Below, piece by piece: positions 1 through 8,135 of a stretch of DNA of 64,000 bases (position 1 is its first letter; each line of letters begins with the position of its first letter). This stretch comes from Mycobacteriales bacterium (GTDB lineage: Bacteria > Actinomycetota > Actinomycetes > BP-191). The stretch is taken from assembly GCA_035714365.1 (NCBI GenBank), contig DASTMB010000048.1, forward strand, positions 1-64,000, read 5' to 3'. A program made the translations under genes and the position numbers. The notes beneath the pieces were generated by a model. It saw only the letters and a program-made list of their open reading frames with translations, was not told where the DNA came from and searched no databases.

Positions 1-351
1 CGCGCTCCTTTAGTCGCGCGACCCACTCACCGCACCGCCCCCACTCTCACCGCCGTCCCCGGTTTCTCGCCCCCGCCCCTGCCCGGGCCGCCGCGTCCGC
101 CCCGCCGATCGGCCCCGGGACGTGCCGAAACCCGGGTCGCCTTTGGTTCCATCGAGGGCTTCCCCGTCCCTCGGCGTTGTCTACTCGGCCACCCGGGTCT
201 CGCGGCACACGCGCCGCGCGACACCCGGTTCGGAGAGGGATGAGGTGTCGGCCGCGACGTGGGCCGCGGGCCAAGTTAGTAGGCGGGGCCGCCCCCGTCA
301 ACGGGTCGGAGTGCCCTGCGGCGCAGGCGATCTTGGCCGGTCGGCGCGGCG
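1..351. other. Gene-free upstream stretch
   Basis: I find no convincing gene here. The first 120 bases are C-rich. The only long open frames are low-complexity Arg/Gly/Pro translations on both strands, typical of GC-rich non-coding DNA. The promoter of the decarboxylase gene lies just after this stretch. A gene reading leftward out of the window from further upstream cannot be judged. Confidence 0.5.
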
Positions 352-357
352 TAGGGT
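352..357 (+). promoter_or_regulatory. -10 box TAGGGT of a predicted leaderless transcript
   Basis: TAGGGT fits the actinobacterial TANNNT -10 consensus. Seven bases separate it from the ATG at 365, so transcription would begin at or next to the start codon. No Shine-Dalgarno sequence precedes that ATG, which fits leaderless translation. No clear -35 box is visible. Confidence 0.55.
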
Positions 358-364
358 CGGTGGC

Positions 365-1807
365 ATGAACGCGCCGCGCGAGTCGTTCCACATGACCCCC
401 GACGAGTTCCGCGCGCACGGCCGCGCGGTCGTCGACTGGATCGCCGACTACCTGGAGCACGTCGGCGACCTCCCCGTCGCGAGCACCGTCGAGCCCGGCG
501 CGATCCGGGCCGCGCTGCCGGCGCACCCGCCCGAGCACGGCGAGCCGTTCGAGGCGATGCTGCGCGACGTCTCCGACGTCGTCGTGCCCGGGCTGGTGCA
601 CTGGCAGTCGCCGCGGTTCTTCGGGTTCTTCCCCTGCAACGGCTCCGGGCCGGCGATTCTCGGCGACCTGCTGTCCACCGGGCTCGGCGTGCAGGGCATG
701 CTCTGGGCCACCAGCCCCGCCGCCACCGAGATCGAGACGCACGTCCTCGACTGGCTCGCCGAGCTGCTCGCGCTGCCGGAGCGGTTCCGCTCCACCGGCA
801 GCGGCGGCGGCGTCATCCAGGACAGCGCGTCCAGCGCGACCCTCTGCGCGCTGCTCGCCGCCCGCGAGCGGGCCGGCGCCTCGTACGGCCGCCTCACCGG
901 CTACACGTCCACCCAGGCGCACTCCTCGGTCGAGAAGGCGTGGCGCATCGCCGGCCTCGACCCGGCCACCCTGCGGCAGGTCCCGGTCGACGCGACGTAC
1001 GCGATGCGCCCCGACGCGCTGCGCGACCTCCTCGCCGCCGACGTCGCCGCCGGGCTCACCCCCGCGTTCGTCTCCGCCACCGTCGGCACCACCTCCTCGA
1101 ACGCCATGGACCCGCTCGGGCCGGTCGGCGCCGCCGCGCGGGAGCACGGCGCCTGGCTGCACGTCGACGCGGCGATGTCGGGGACGGCGGCGTTGTGCGA
1201 GGAGTTCCGCTGGATCCACGACGGCCTCGACGGCGCCGACTCGTACTGCGTCAACCCGCACAAGTGGATGTTCACCAGCTTCGACTGCGACGCGTTCTAC
1301 GTCGCCGACCGGGCCGCGCTGACCCGCGCGCTGTCGATCGTGCCGGAGTACCTCCGCAACGCCGCCTCCGAGAGCGGCGCGGTGGTCGACTACCGCGACT
1401 GGCAGGTGCCGCTGGGGCGGCGGTTCCGGGCGCTGAAGCTGTGGTTCGTGATCCGCCACTACGGCGCCGAGGGGCTGCGCCACCACGTCCGCGAGCACGT
1501 CCGGCTCGCGCACGAGCTGGCCGGCTGGGTGGGCCGCGAGCCGCGGCTGGTGCTGTCGGTCGACGCGCCGCTGAACCTCGTCTGCTTCCGGCACGCCCGC
1601 GGCGACGAGGCCACGCAGCGGCTGCTCGACGGCATCAACGCCTCCGGCCGCGCCTACGTCACCCACACCCGGCTCGGCGGCGACCTCACGATCCGCGTCT
1701 GTGTCGGCGCCACCCAGACCCGGCGCGAGCACGTGGACGACCTGCGCGCGCTCATCACCGGCCTGCTCGATAACGAACGGGTTACGCCGCGCGCCGCGGC
1801 GGGCTAG
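365..1807 (+). CDS. Pyridoxal-phosphate-dependent aromatic L-amino-acid decarboxylase family protein
   Basis: This is a 480-residue group II PLP decarboxylase of the tyrosine/tryptophan/DOPA decarboxylase family, which converts aromatic amino acids to amines in the cytoplasm. The PLP lysine lies in NPHKWMF (about K300). HVDAAMSG upstream of it carries the cofactor-binding Asp, and HWQSPRFFGFFP is the typical N-terminal substrate-side motif. The length matches the family (about 470-500). The reading frame is open further upstream, but ATG 365 matches the family N-terminus and sits 7 nt after a -10 box. Its TAG stop (1805-1807) begins a TAGGCT that could serve as -10 for the next gene. The exact substrate cannot be read from the sequence. 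Confidence 0.9.
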   Translation: MNAPRESFHMTPDEFRAHGRAVVDWIADYLEHVGDLPVASTVEPGAIRAALPAHPPEHGEPFEAMLRDVSDVVVPGLVHWQSPRFFGFFPCNGSGPAILGDLLSTGLGVQGMLWATSPAATEIETHVLDWLAELLALPERFRSTGSGGGVIQDSASSATLCALLAARERAGASYGRLTGYTSTQAHSSVEKAWRIAGLDPATLRQVPVDATYAMRPDALRDLLAADVAAGLTPAFVSATVGTTSSNAMDPLGPVGAAAREHGAWLHVDAAMSGTAALCEEFRWIHDGLDGADSYCVNPHKWMFTSFDCDAFYVADRAALTRALSIVPEYLRNAASESGAVVDYRDWQVPLGRRFRALKLWFVIRHYGAEGLRHHVREHVRLAHELAGWVGREPRLVLSVDAPLNLVCFRHARGDEATQRLLDGINASGRAYVTHTRLGGDLTIRVCVGATQTRREHVDDLRALITGLLDNERVTPRAAAG

Positions 1808-1867
1808 GCTGGCGCGAGGGCGCGGCGGGGGCGGGCCACCGCAGGAGCAGTCGCAGAGGGAGGTCCG

Positions 1868-2467
1868 TTGTCGCGTCCGGCCGTCACCGTCCGCCGCGCC
1901 ACCACGCGTGACGTCCCCGCGCTGGTGAGCCTGCTCCAGCAGCTCCAGGGGGAGGGGCCGCGCCGCCGCGGCAACGGCGCCGACTCGCCCGAGTCCGCCG
2001 CCGGCCGGGTCGAGCTCGCGCTCGCCGACGAGAGCCGCCGCGTGCTCGTCGCCGTGTTCGAGGACGAGATCATCGGCATGGCCCAGCTCTCCCGCACCCG
2101 CCCGTCGCTGCTCGCCGACGCGTCGTCGGTCGAGCTGTCCGCGATGTGCGTCGCCGACGGCCACCGCCGCCGCGGCGCCGGCAAGGCGCTGGTCACCGCC
2201 GCCGTCGCGTACGCCGAGGAGCTGGCGGTCGACAGCGTGGTCGTCAGCGTGTTCCCGCAGCACCGCGAGGCGAACCGGTTCTACGCCCGCCTCGGCTTCG
2301 CGCCGCTCGTCGTCCGCCGCGTCGCCAGCGTCAGCGCGCTGCGCCGCCGGCTCGGCTCGCCGGAGGGCCGGGCCGCGCTGCTGCGCCGCGAGCTGCACGT
2401 GCCCGGGCGCTCCTCGCTCGGCCGTCGCCTCAGCCGCCCCGCCGCGGTCCCCGTCAAGCGTCCCTGA
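1868..2467 (+). CDS. GNAT family N-acetyltransferase
   Basis: This 199-residue protein has the GNAT fold. Motif A, the acetyl-CoA pyrophosphate loop, is visible as RRRGAGKAL (about residues 98-106), and VSVFPQHREANRFYARLGF is the usual motif B with the Asn and Tyr near the active site. The start is TTG 1868, preceded by AGAGGGAGG (about 1853-1863), a good ribosome-binding site. A TAGGCT -10 candidate overlaps the stop codon of the gene upstream (1805-1810). The last 14 bp overlap the convergent thioesterase gene. An Arg-rich C-terminal tail follows the domain. The acceptor substrate is unknown. Confidence 0.85.
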   Translation: MSRPAVTVRRATTRDVPALVSLLQQLQGEGPRRRGNGADSPESAAGRVELALADESRRVLVAVFEDEIIGMAQLSRTRPSLLADASSVELSAMCVADGHRRRGAGKALVTAAVAYAEELAVDSVVVSVFPQHREANRFYARLGFAPLVVRRVASVSALRRRLGSPEGRAALLRRELHVPGRSSLGRRLSRPAAVPVKRP

Positions 2468-2834
2468 GCGCGCAGGTCAGCCGGGCCGTGCAGACCAGCC
2501 GGCCCTCGTCGTCCGTGATCGTCACCTGCCAGGTCGCCACCGTCCGCCCCTGGTGGAGCGGCGTCGCCGTCCCGGTCACCGTGCCGGAGCGCACCCCGCG
2601 GTGGTGGGTGGCGTTGATGTCGACCCCCACTGGGAACGCGCCGCCCGGCGAGCGCAGCGCCGCCCCCACCGAGCCGAGCGTCTCCGCCAGCACGCAGGAC
2701 GCGCCGCCGTGCAGCAGGCCGTACGGCTGGGTGTTCCCCTCGACCGGCATCGTCCCGACGACCCGGTCAGGCGTCGCCTCGACGATCCGGATGCCCATCC
2801 GCTCCCCGAGCGCCCCGCCCGCGTTCTCCGTCAC
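2454..2834 (-). CDS. Hotdog-fold acyl-CoA thioesterase, PaaI-like
   Basis: A 126-residue single-domain hotdog protein. The signature is YGLLHGGASCVLAETLGS (about residues 38-55), with the HGG loop and the catalytic-side Glu found in PaaI/EntH-type thioesterases. ATHHRGVRSG is the second conserved strand. It probably hydrolyses an aryl- or acyl-CoA thioester, but the substrate is not evident. Start is GTG 2834, and a TAGGGT box lies 6 nt upstream on the same strand, so the mRNA is predicted leaderless. It is divergent from polA with a 23-bp gap and overlaps the end of the GNAT gene convergently. Confidence 0.85.
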   Translation of the reverse strand: MTENAGGALGERMGIRIVEATPDRVVGTMPVEGNTQPYGLLHGGASCVLAETLGSVGAALRSPGGAFPVGVDINATHHRGVRSGTVTGTATPLHQGRTVATWQVTITDDEGRLVCTARLTCALRDA

Positions 2835-2850
2835 AGGGCCACCCTAGGAT
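2830..2850. promoter_or_regulatory. Overlapping divergent -10 boxes between the thioesterase gene and polA, with a GTCACA element
   Basis: For polA, TAGGAT (2845-2850) is 7 nt before ATG 2858. For the minus-strand thioesterase gene, TAGGGT (complement of 2841-2846) is 6 nt before GTG 2834. The two boxes share the TA step at 2845-2846, giving a symmetric bidirectional promoter. GTCACA (2830-2835), reading toward polA, stands nine bases before the polA -10, exactly as at uvrA and uvrB. Confidence 0.55.
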
Positions 2851-2857
2851 GCTGGGC

Positions 2858-5536
2858 ATGGACGAGGAACGCCGCCGACTGCTCCTGCTGGACGGCCACT
2901 CGCTGGCCTACCGGGCGTTCTTCGCGCTCCCGGTGGAGAACTTCTCCACCACGACCGGCCAGCCGACCAACGCCGTCTACGGCTTCACGTCGATGCTCAT
3001 CAACGTCATCCGCGACGAGCAGCCGACGCACATCGCGGTCTGCTTCGACCTGTCGGCGCCGACGTTCCGGCACGAGGCGTACGCGGAGTACAAGGCGACG
3101 CGCAGCGAGACGCCGACCGACTTCCGCGGCCAGGTATCGCTGATCCGCGAGGTGCTGGAGGCGCTGCGCATCCCGACCGTCGAGGCGCCCGGCTACGAGG
3201 CCGACGACGCGATCGCGACGCTCGCCTGCCAGGCGCGCGACCAGGGCTTCGACGTGCTGATCGTCACCGGCGACCGCGACGCGTACCAGCTCGTCGACGA
3301 CAGCATCACCGTGCTGATGACCCGCAAGGGGATCAGCGACATGACGCGGTTCACGCCGGCCGAGGTGATGGCCAAGTACGGCCTGACGCCGAGCCAGTAC
3401 CCCGACTTCGCGGCGCTGCGCGGCGACCCGAGCGACAACCTGCCGAACATCCCCGGCGTCGGCGAGAAGACCGCGATCAAGCTGGTCCAGCAGTTCGGCG
3501 ACCTCAACGCCCTCTGCGACCGGGTGGACGAGATCCCCGGCAAGACCGGCAACGCCGTCCGCGAGCACCTGGCCAACGTCATGCGCAACCGCGAGCTCAC
3601 CGAGCTGCGCCGCGACGTGCCGTTGCGGGTCGGGCCGGAGGACCTGCGGATGGGGCCGTGGGACCGCGACGAGGTGCACAAGCTGTTCGACACGCTCCAG
3701 TTCCGGGTGCTACGCGAACGGCTGTACGCGACGTTGCAGTCGGTGGAGCCGGAGGCGGACGAGGGGTTCGACGTCGACGTCCGCACGCTCGGCACCGGCG
3801 AGGTCGCGCGGTGGCTCGGCGAGCTGGACCCGACCGTCCGCGTCGGCCTGCACTTCCGCGGCACCTGGGGGAGGGGCACCGGCGACCTGCACGGCGTGGC
3901 GTTCGCGGGTGAGGGCGGCGCGGGCGCGTACGTCGAGGCGCGCGAGCTGGACGAGCACGACGAGACGGCGCTGGCGGCGTGGCTCGCCGACGACTCCCGC
4001 GCCAAGGCGGTACACGGCGGCAAGGGGCCGCTGCTCGCGCTCTGGGCGCGCGGCTGGGACCTCGCCGGCGCGACGAGCGACACCGCGCTGGCGGCGTACC
4101 TCGCGCTGCCGGGGCAGCAGTCGTTCGACCTCGGCGACCTGGCGCTGCGGTACCTGCGCCGCGAGCTGCGCAAGGAGGGCGACGACACCGGGCAGCTCTC
4201 CCTCGACGGCTCCGCCGAGGCCGGCGAGGCGGCCGACGCGGTGCTGCGCGCCCGCGCCGTCGCCGACCTGGCGACCGCCCTCGACGCCGACGTCGAACGC
4301 CGCGGCGGCACCACGCTGCTGCGCACCGTCGAGCTGCCGCTCGTCCGCGTGCTCGCCGACATGGAACGCGTCGGCATCGCCGTCGACACCGGCCACCTGG
4401 CGATGCTGGAGGCCCGCCTCGCCGAGCAGGTGAAGCAGGCCGCGCAGGACGCGTACCAGTGCATCGGCCGGGAGTTCAACCTCGGCTCGCCCAAGCAGCT
4501 CCAGGAGATCCTCTTCGGCGAGCTGAACCTCCCCAAGACCAAGAAGATCAAGACCGGCTACACCACCGACGCCGACGCGCTGCAGTGGCTGGCGACGCAG
4601 ACCGACCACCCGGTCCTCGAGTGCCTGCTCCGCCACCGCGACGTCACCCGGCTGTGGACCGTCGTCGCCAAGCAGCTCATGCCGGCCACCGACGACGCCG
4701 GGCGGATCCACACGACGTACGAGCAGACGATCGCCGCGACCGGCCGGCTCTCCTCGACCGACCCCAACCTGCAGAACATCCCGATCCGCACGGCGGCCGG
4801 GCGGGAGATCCGCCAGGCGTTCGTGCCGGGGGAGGGGTTCGAGGCGTTGCTCACGGCCGACTACAGCCAGATCGAGATGCGGATCATGGCGCACCTGTCG
4901 GACGACGAGGGGCTCCAGCAGGCGTTCGCGTCGGGGGAGGACCTGCACACCTACGTCGCGTCGCAGGCGTTCGGGCTGCCGATCGACCAGGTCGACCCGG
5001 AGCTGCGCCGCCGGGTGAAGGCGATGACGTACGGCCTCGTCTACGGCCTGTCCGCCTACGGCCTGGCGCAGCAGCTCCAGATCACGCCGGACGAGGCGAA
5101 GGAGCAGATGGAGGCGTACTTCGCGCGGTTCGGCGGCGTGCGCGACTACCTGCGCGAGGTGGTCGAGGTGGCCCGGATGAACGGCTACACCGAGACCATC
5201 CTCGGCCGCCGCCGGTACCTGCCCGACCTGGCCAGCGACAACAACCAGCGGCGGCAGATGGCCGAGCGGATGGCGCTCAACGCGCCGATCCAGGGCTCGG
5301 CCGCCGACATCATCAAGATCGCGATGCTGCGCGTGCACGAGCGGCTGCGGACCGACGGGTTCGGCTCGCGGCTGCTGCTCCAGGTGCACGACGAGCTGGT
5401 GCTCGAGGTCGCGCCGGGGGAGCGGGAACGCCTTGAGGCCATGGTGCGCGAGGAGATGGGCGGCGCGTACACGATGAAGGTGCCGCTGGACGTCTCCGTC
5501 GGCGTCGGCCGCTCCTGGGACGACGCCGCCCACTGA
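2858..5536 (+). CDS. polA: DNA polymerase I
   Basis: Family A polymerase for gap filling, Okazaki fragment maturation and excision repair. The 892-residue protein has an N-terminal 5'-nuclease (DGHSLAYRAFFAL, then YEADDAIATLA and VTGDRDAYQLV), a middle 3'-5' exonuclease-like domain, and a polymerase domain. The polymerase shows motif A DYSQIEMR (about residue 668), motif B RRRVKAMTYGLVYG and motif C VHDELV (about 845). The middle domain lacks the metal-binding Asp-x-Glu and the later Asp, so proofreading is probably absent, as in other actinobacterial Pol I. ATG 2858 is preferred over the in-frame ATG 2849, because 2849 lies inside the -10 box and 2858 is the expected leaderless start. Confidence 0.97.
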   Translation: MDEERRRLLLLDGHSLAYRAFFALPVENFSTTTGQPTNAVYGFTSMLINVIRDEQPTHIAVCFDLSAPTFRHEAYAEYKATRSETPTDFRGQVSLIREVLEALRIPTVEAPGYEADDAIATLACQARDQGFDVLIVTGDRDAYQLVDDSITVLMTRKGISDMTRFTPAEVMAKYGLTPSQYPDFAALRGDPSDNLPNIPGVGEKTAIKLVQQFGDLNALCDRVDEIPGKTGNAVREHLANVMRNRELTELRRDVPLRVGPEDLRMGPWDRDEVHKLFDTLQFRVLRERLYATLQSVEPEADEGFDVDVRTLGTGEVARWLGELDPTVRVGLHFRGTWGRGTGDLHGVAFAGEGGAGAYVEARELDEHDETALAAWLADDSRAKAVHGGKGPLLALWARGWDLAGATSDTALAAYLALPGQQSFDLGDLALRYLRRELRKEGDDTGQLSLDGSAEAGEAADAVLRARAVADLATALDADVERRGGTTLLRTVELPLVRVLADMERVGIAVDTGHLAMLEARLAEQVKQAAQDAYQCIGREFNLGSPKQLQEILFGELNLPKTKKIKTGYTTDADALQWLATQTDHPVLECLLRHRDVTRLWTVVAKQLMPATDDAGRIHTTYEQTIAATGRLSSTDPNLQNIPIRTAAGREIRQAFVPGEGFEALLTADYSQIEMRIMAHLSDDEGLQQAFASGEDLHTYVASQAFGLPIDQVDPELRRRVKAMTYGLVYGLSAYGLAQQLQITPDEAKEQMEAYFARFGGVRDYLREVVEVARMNGYTETILGRRRYLPDLASDNNQRRQMAERMALNAPIQGSAADIIKIAMLRVHERLRTDGFGSRLLLQVHDELVLEVAPGERERLEAMVREEMGGAYTMKVPLDVSVGVGRSWDDAAH

Positions 5537-5554
5537 CGGAGCGGCGGCGGCGTC
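5522..5554. terminator. Hairpin between convergent polA and the secreted-protein gene
   Basis: A perfect 9-bp inverted repeat (GACGCCGCC 5522-5530 with GGCGGCGTC 5546-5554) surrounds the polA stop codon and reaches the stop of the convergent gene. No T-tract follows, which is usual in this group. It could act in both directions. Confidence 0.4.
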
Positions 5555-6167
5555 AGCCGGCGCGCCAGCGCCGGGTCGTGCTCGCGCCGTCGGAGACGGC
5601 GACGCCGTTGCCGAAGTAGCCGAACACCGGCTCGCAGACCTCGGTGCGCGCCTCCACGGCCGTGAACTCCGTGCCCGCCTCGACGTCGACGAGGTCCAGC
5701 GGGACCGTCCACGTCACCGTCGCGCCGGCCACCGTCGCGCGCACCGGCGTGACGTAGACCGTCGTGCCGGCGACCGTCGGCCGCAGCACGGCGCACTCGC
5801 CGAACGCCCAGGCGTTCGACCCGGCGACCGAGTAGATGCTGCCCGGGGTGTAGACGAGGTCCAGGTCGCCGCAGTCGGGGATCGTCGCCCGCACGTGGTA
5901 CGTCACCCCGGCCGGCGCCACGACCGCGTCGGCGACGCGCAGCGTGACGACGAGGCGTTCCGGCCGGTACGCCCGGCGCACGACGCGCCCGGTCGTCCGT
6001 ACCGTCACGCCGACGATGTCCAGCGAGCCGTGCGGGACGAGTGCGTCGCCGGCCGGGTCGGTCCAGGCGAGCGGCCGCGCGGGACCGGGCGCGGCGGCGT
6101 ACGACGGTGGCGCGGCCACGGCGACGGCGGCCAGTACGGCGAGGGCGGCGGTGCGGAAGCGGCGCAT
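5553..6167 (-). CDS. Secreted protein of unknown function
   Basis: A 204-residue protein with a clear Sec signal peptide (MRRFR, a hydrophobic stretch, then cleavage near SYAAA), so it is probably exported. The mature part is rich in beta-branched residues and has three cysteines (in IPDCGDL, GECAVL and EVCEPV). The DPAGDA stretch near the mature N-terminus resembles exported proteins with DPAGDxxG-type starts. I do not recognise the family. The start is fixed by GAAGGGAA a few bases before ATG 6167. It is convergent with polA. Confidence 0.75.
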   Translation of the reverse strand: MRRFRTAALAVLAAVAVAAPPSYAAAPGPARPLAWTDPAGDALVPHGSLDIVGVTVRTTGRVVRRAYRPERLVVTLRVADAVVAPAGVTYHVRATIPDCGDLDLVYTPGSIYSVAGSNAWAFGECAVLRPTVAGTTVYVTPVRATVAGATVTWTVPLDLVDVEAGTEFTAVEARTEVCEPVFGYFGNGVAVSDGASTTRRWRAG

Positions 6168-6235
6168 GGCGGTTCCCTTCGACACCGTGCAGAGCCGCGA
6201 GCGGCGGCGCGGGTTCGGCGTGCCACCATGGCCGC

Positions 6236-6787
6236 GTGGTCGCACCCGGTCCCCGCGTCGTCGTCGGCGGCATCTCCGGCTCCGGCAAGTCGACGCTCGC
6301 CCGAGAGCTGGCCCGCCGCCTCGGCGCGCCGCACGTCGAGCTGGACGCGCACTTCCACGGCCCCGGCTGGACGGCGACGCCGGACGACGCGTTCCTGGCG
6401 TCGGTGACGGCGGCCGTCGCCGGCGACACCTGGGTGGTGGACGGCAACTACACCCGCGTCCGGGAGGCCGTGTGGTCGCGCGCGACGACGTTCGTCTGGC
6501 TCGACTACGCGCGCTGGGTCGGCACCTGGCGGGCGACCCGCCGCACCGCGCGGCGGCTGCTGGTCCGCGAGGAGCTGTGGAACGGCAACCGCGAGGTGTG
6601 GGCGAACATCCGCGACCCCGGCCACCCCATCTGGTGGTCGTGGACGCAGCACCCCGGCTGCCGCGCGAAGTACGAGGCGGCCGTGGCCGACCCGCGCTGG
6701 GCCCACGTCGACGTCGTGCGGCTGCGCTCGCCGCGCGAGACGGCGGCGTGGCTGGCCACGCTGCCTCACTATGCTGCGCGCCCATGA
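6236..6787 (+). CDS. P-loop nucleotide kinase, adenylate-kinase/FlaR-like
   Basis: A 183-residue P-loop protein. Walker A is GGISGSGKST (about residues 9-18), followed by VELDAHFHGPGW and DTWVVDGNY, the pattern of the small 'DNA topology modulation/FlaR-like' kinase group. WLDYARW and RRTARRLL give the lid region. It probably phosphorylates a small molecule or nucleotide; the substrate is unknown. GTG 6236 is chosen because it gives the normal family N-terminus; the upstream in-frame sequence is Arg-rich and non-homologous. It overlaps the following lipoprotein gene by ATGA, so the two are probably translationally coupled. Confidence 0.75.
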   Translation: MVAPGPRVVVGGISGSGKSTLARELARRLGAPHVELDAHFHGPGWTATPDDAFLASVTAAVAGDTWVVDGNYTRVREAVWSRATTFVWLDYARWVGTWRATRRTARRLLVREELWNGNREVWANIRDPGHPIWWSWTQHPGCRAKYEAAVADPRWAHVDVVRLRSPRETAAWLATLPHYAARP

Positions 6788-7341
6788 GGCCGTACGCCGC
6801 CGCCGTCCTGCTCGCGCTCACCGCCTGCACCGGCGGCAAGGCCCCGACCGCGGCCCCGTCCGGCCCCGCGTCCGCCACCGCCGCGCCCGCGACGACACCG
6901 CCGATCCCCACCAAGCGGCCCACGACGAGGCCGCCCGCGACGCCGACGGCCGCCGTCGTCCGCACCGACCTCGCGGACGGCCGGCACTACGCGTACGCGA
7001 AGGCGCTCGACACCGCGAAGCGCACCGTCGTGATCGACGTCGTGCAGTTCCTCACCGGCAAGGCCGCCCAGCAGGCGGCGGAGGAGGACGGGCAGGAGGC
7101 GTTCGAGTACTACGTCCGCAACCAGAGCACCAGGCTGCGGACGCTGTCGTTCGTCCCGGCCCTGCCCGTCGTCGTCAACACCCTGACCGCGAGCGAGACC
7201 GGCAGCTCCTCGGCGGACAAGACGATCACGGTCGCGAAGTGGGCGTCGTACTTCGCGAAGGGCGAGGCGCAGCAGCGCCTGTACATCTTCACCGTCCAGG
7301 GCGGTGTCGTCGTCAAGGTCCGCGAGCAGTACCTGGCGTAG
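6784..7341 (+). CDS. Putative lipoprotein of unknown function
   Basis: 185 residues with a short signal peptide ending in LTACTG, a lipobox with the modifiable Cys at about residue 15. A Pro/Thr/Ala-rich spacer of about 40 residues follows, then a globular part. The domain from DGRHYAYAKALD to VVKVREQYLA has alternating strands and no known active-site motif. It should sit on the outer face of the membrane. It shares an ATGA overlap with the kinase gene upstream. Its TAG stop supplies the TA of the next promoter's -10 box. Confidence 0.75.
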   Translation: MRPYAAAVLLALTACTGGKAPTAAPSGPASATAAPATTPPIPTKRPTTRPPATPTAAVVRTDLADGRHYAYAKALDTAKRTVVIDVVQFLTGKAAQQAAEEDGQEAFEYYVRNQSTRLRTLSFVPALPVVVNTLTASETGSSSADKTITVAKWASYFAKGEAQQRLYIFTVQGGVVVKVREQYLA

Positions 7342-7344
7342 CGT
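7339..7344 (+). promoter_or_regulatory. -10 box TAGCGT overlapping a stop codon
   Basis: TAGCGT begins with the TAG stop of the lipoprotein gene and lies 6 nt before ATG 7351. It predicts a leaderless mRNA for the AlaX-type gene. No Shine-Dalgarno sequence is seen between the stop and the start. Confidence 0.5.
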
Positions 7345-7350
7345 CGGCGC

Positions 7351-8079
7351 ATGGCCGACACGCACGGACGCACCCACCGCCTCGAGCTCGCCGACGCCAC
7401 GCTGCGCGAGTGGGACGCCACCGTCCTCGACGCCACCGAGGAGGGCGTCGTGCTGGACCGCAGCGCATTCTACCCGGGCGGCGGCGGGCAGCCGCCGGAC
7501 CACGGCGTGCTGCTGTGGGGCGGCGTGCAGAGCCGCGTCGTCGGCGTCCGCAAGGGCGACGACCTGCTGCTCCAGCTCGCCGAGGGCGACCCCGTGCCGC
7601 CCGCCGGCACCACCGTCCGCGGCGCGGTCGAGGACGAACGCCGCACCGCCCTCATGCGCACCCACTCGGCGCTGCACCTGCTCGGCGGCGTGGTGTTCCG
7701 CGAGTACGGCGCGCTGGTCACCGGCGGCAACATGGAGCCGCTCACCGGCCGCCTCGACTTCAACCTCCCGGAGATCCCGGAGGACTTCAAGGACCGGGTC
7801 GCCGCCGCGTGCGCGGCCGAGGTCGGCAACGACCGCCCGATCGAGGTGAAGACGCTGCCGCGCGACGAGGCGTTCGCGATCCCCGACATCATCCGCACCG
7901 CCACCAACCTGCTCCCGCCCGGCCTCACCGAGGTCCGCATCGTCGACATCGTCGGGCTGGACGCGCAGGCCGACGGCGGCACGCACGTCGCCTCCACCCG
8001 CTTCATCGGTCCCATCGAGCTGGTCAAGGTGGAGAGCAAGGGGAAGGCGAACCGCCGCCTCCGCATCGCCCTGCACTGA
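7351..8079 (+). CDS. AlaX-type alanyl-tRNA editing protein
   Basis: A free-standing editing domain related to the C-terminal part of alanyl-tRNA synthetase, which deacylates Ser- or Gly-tRNA(Ala). At 242 residues it is AlaX-M sized. FYPGGGGQPPDHG (about residues 36-48) is the conserved glycine motif. The zinc site is HSALH plus GGTHVAST. The Cys that precedes GGTH in alanyl-tRNA synthetase is Asp here, which I believe is common in AlaX-M proteins. The C-terminus (VKVESKGKANRRLRIAL) matches the family. Confidence 0.88.
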   Translation: MADTHGRTHRLELADATLREWDATVLDATEEGVVLDRSAFYPGGGGQPPDHGVLLWGGVQSRVVGVRKGDDLLLQLAEGDPVPPAGTTVRGAVEDERRTALMRTHSALHLLGGVVFREYGALVTGGNMEPLTGRLDFNLPEIPEDFKDRVAAACAAEVGNDRPIEVKTLPRDEAFAIPDIIRTATNLLPPGLTEVRIVDIVGLDAQADGGTHVASTRFIGPIELVKVESKGKANRRLRIALH

Positions 8080-8135
8080 GGCGCCACCCGATCGGGTGCG
8101 TTCAGCCGGGTGCGGGGCGTGCCGATCCCTGCCGC

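Noticed and set aside
27-224. Possible 65-codon minus-strand gene near the window start
   Set aside because: Composition is Arg/Gly/Pro only, with no ribosome-binding site and no recognisable domain.
47-2398. Long open frame on the minus strand opposite the decarboxylase and GNAT genes
   Set aside because: It translates to Arg/Ala/Val/Glu-rich low-complexity sequence with no motif, a by-product of GC-rich third positions in the real plus-strand genes. Similar antisense frames opposite polA, uvrB, uvrA, tkt and ctaD were rejected for the same reason.
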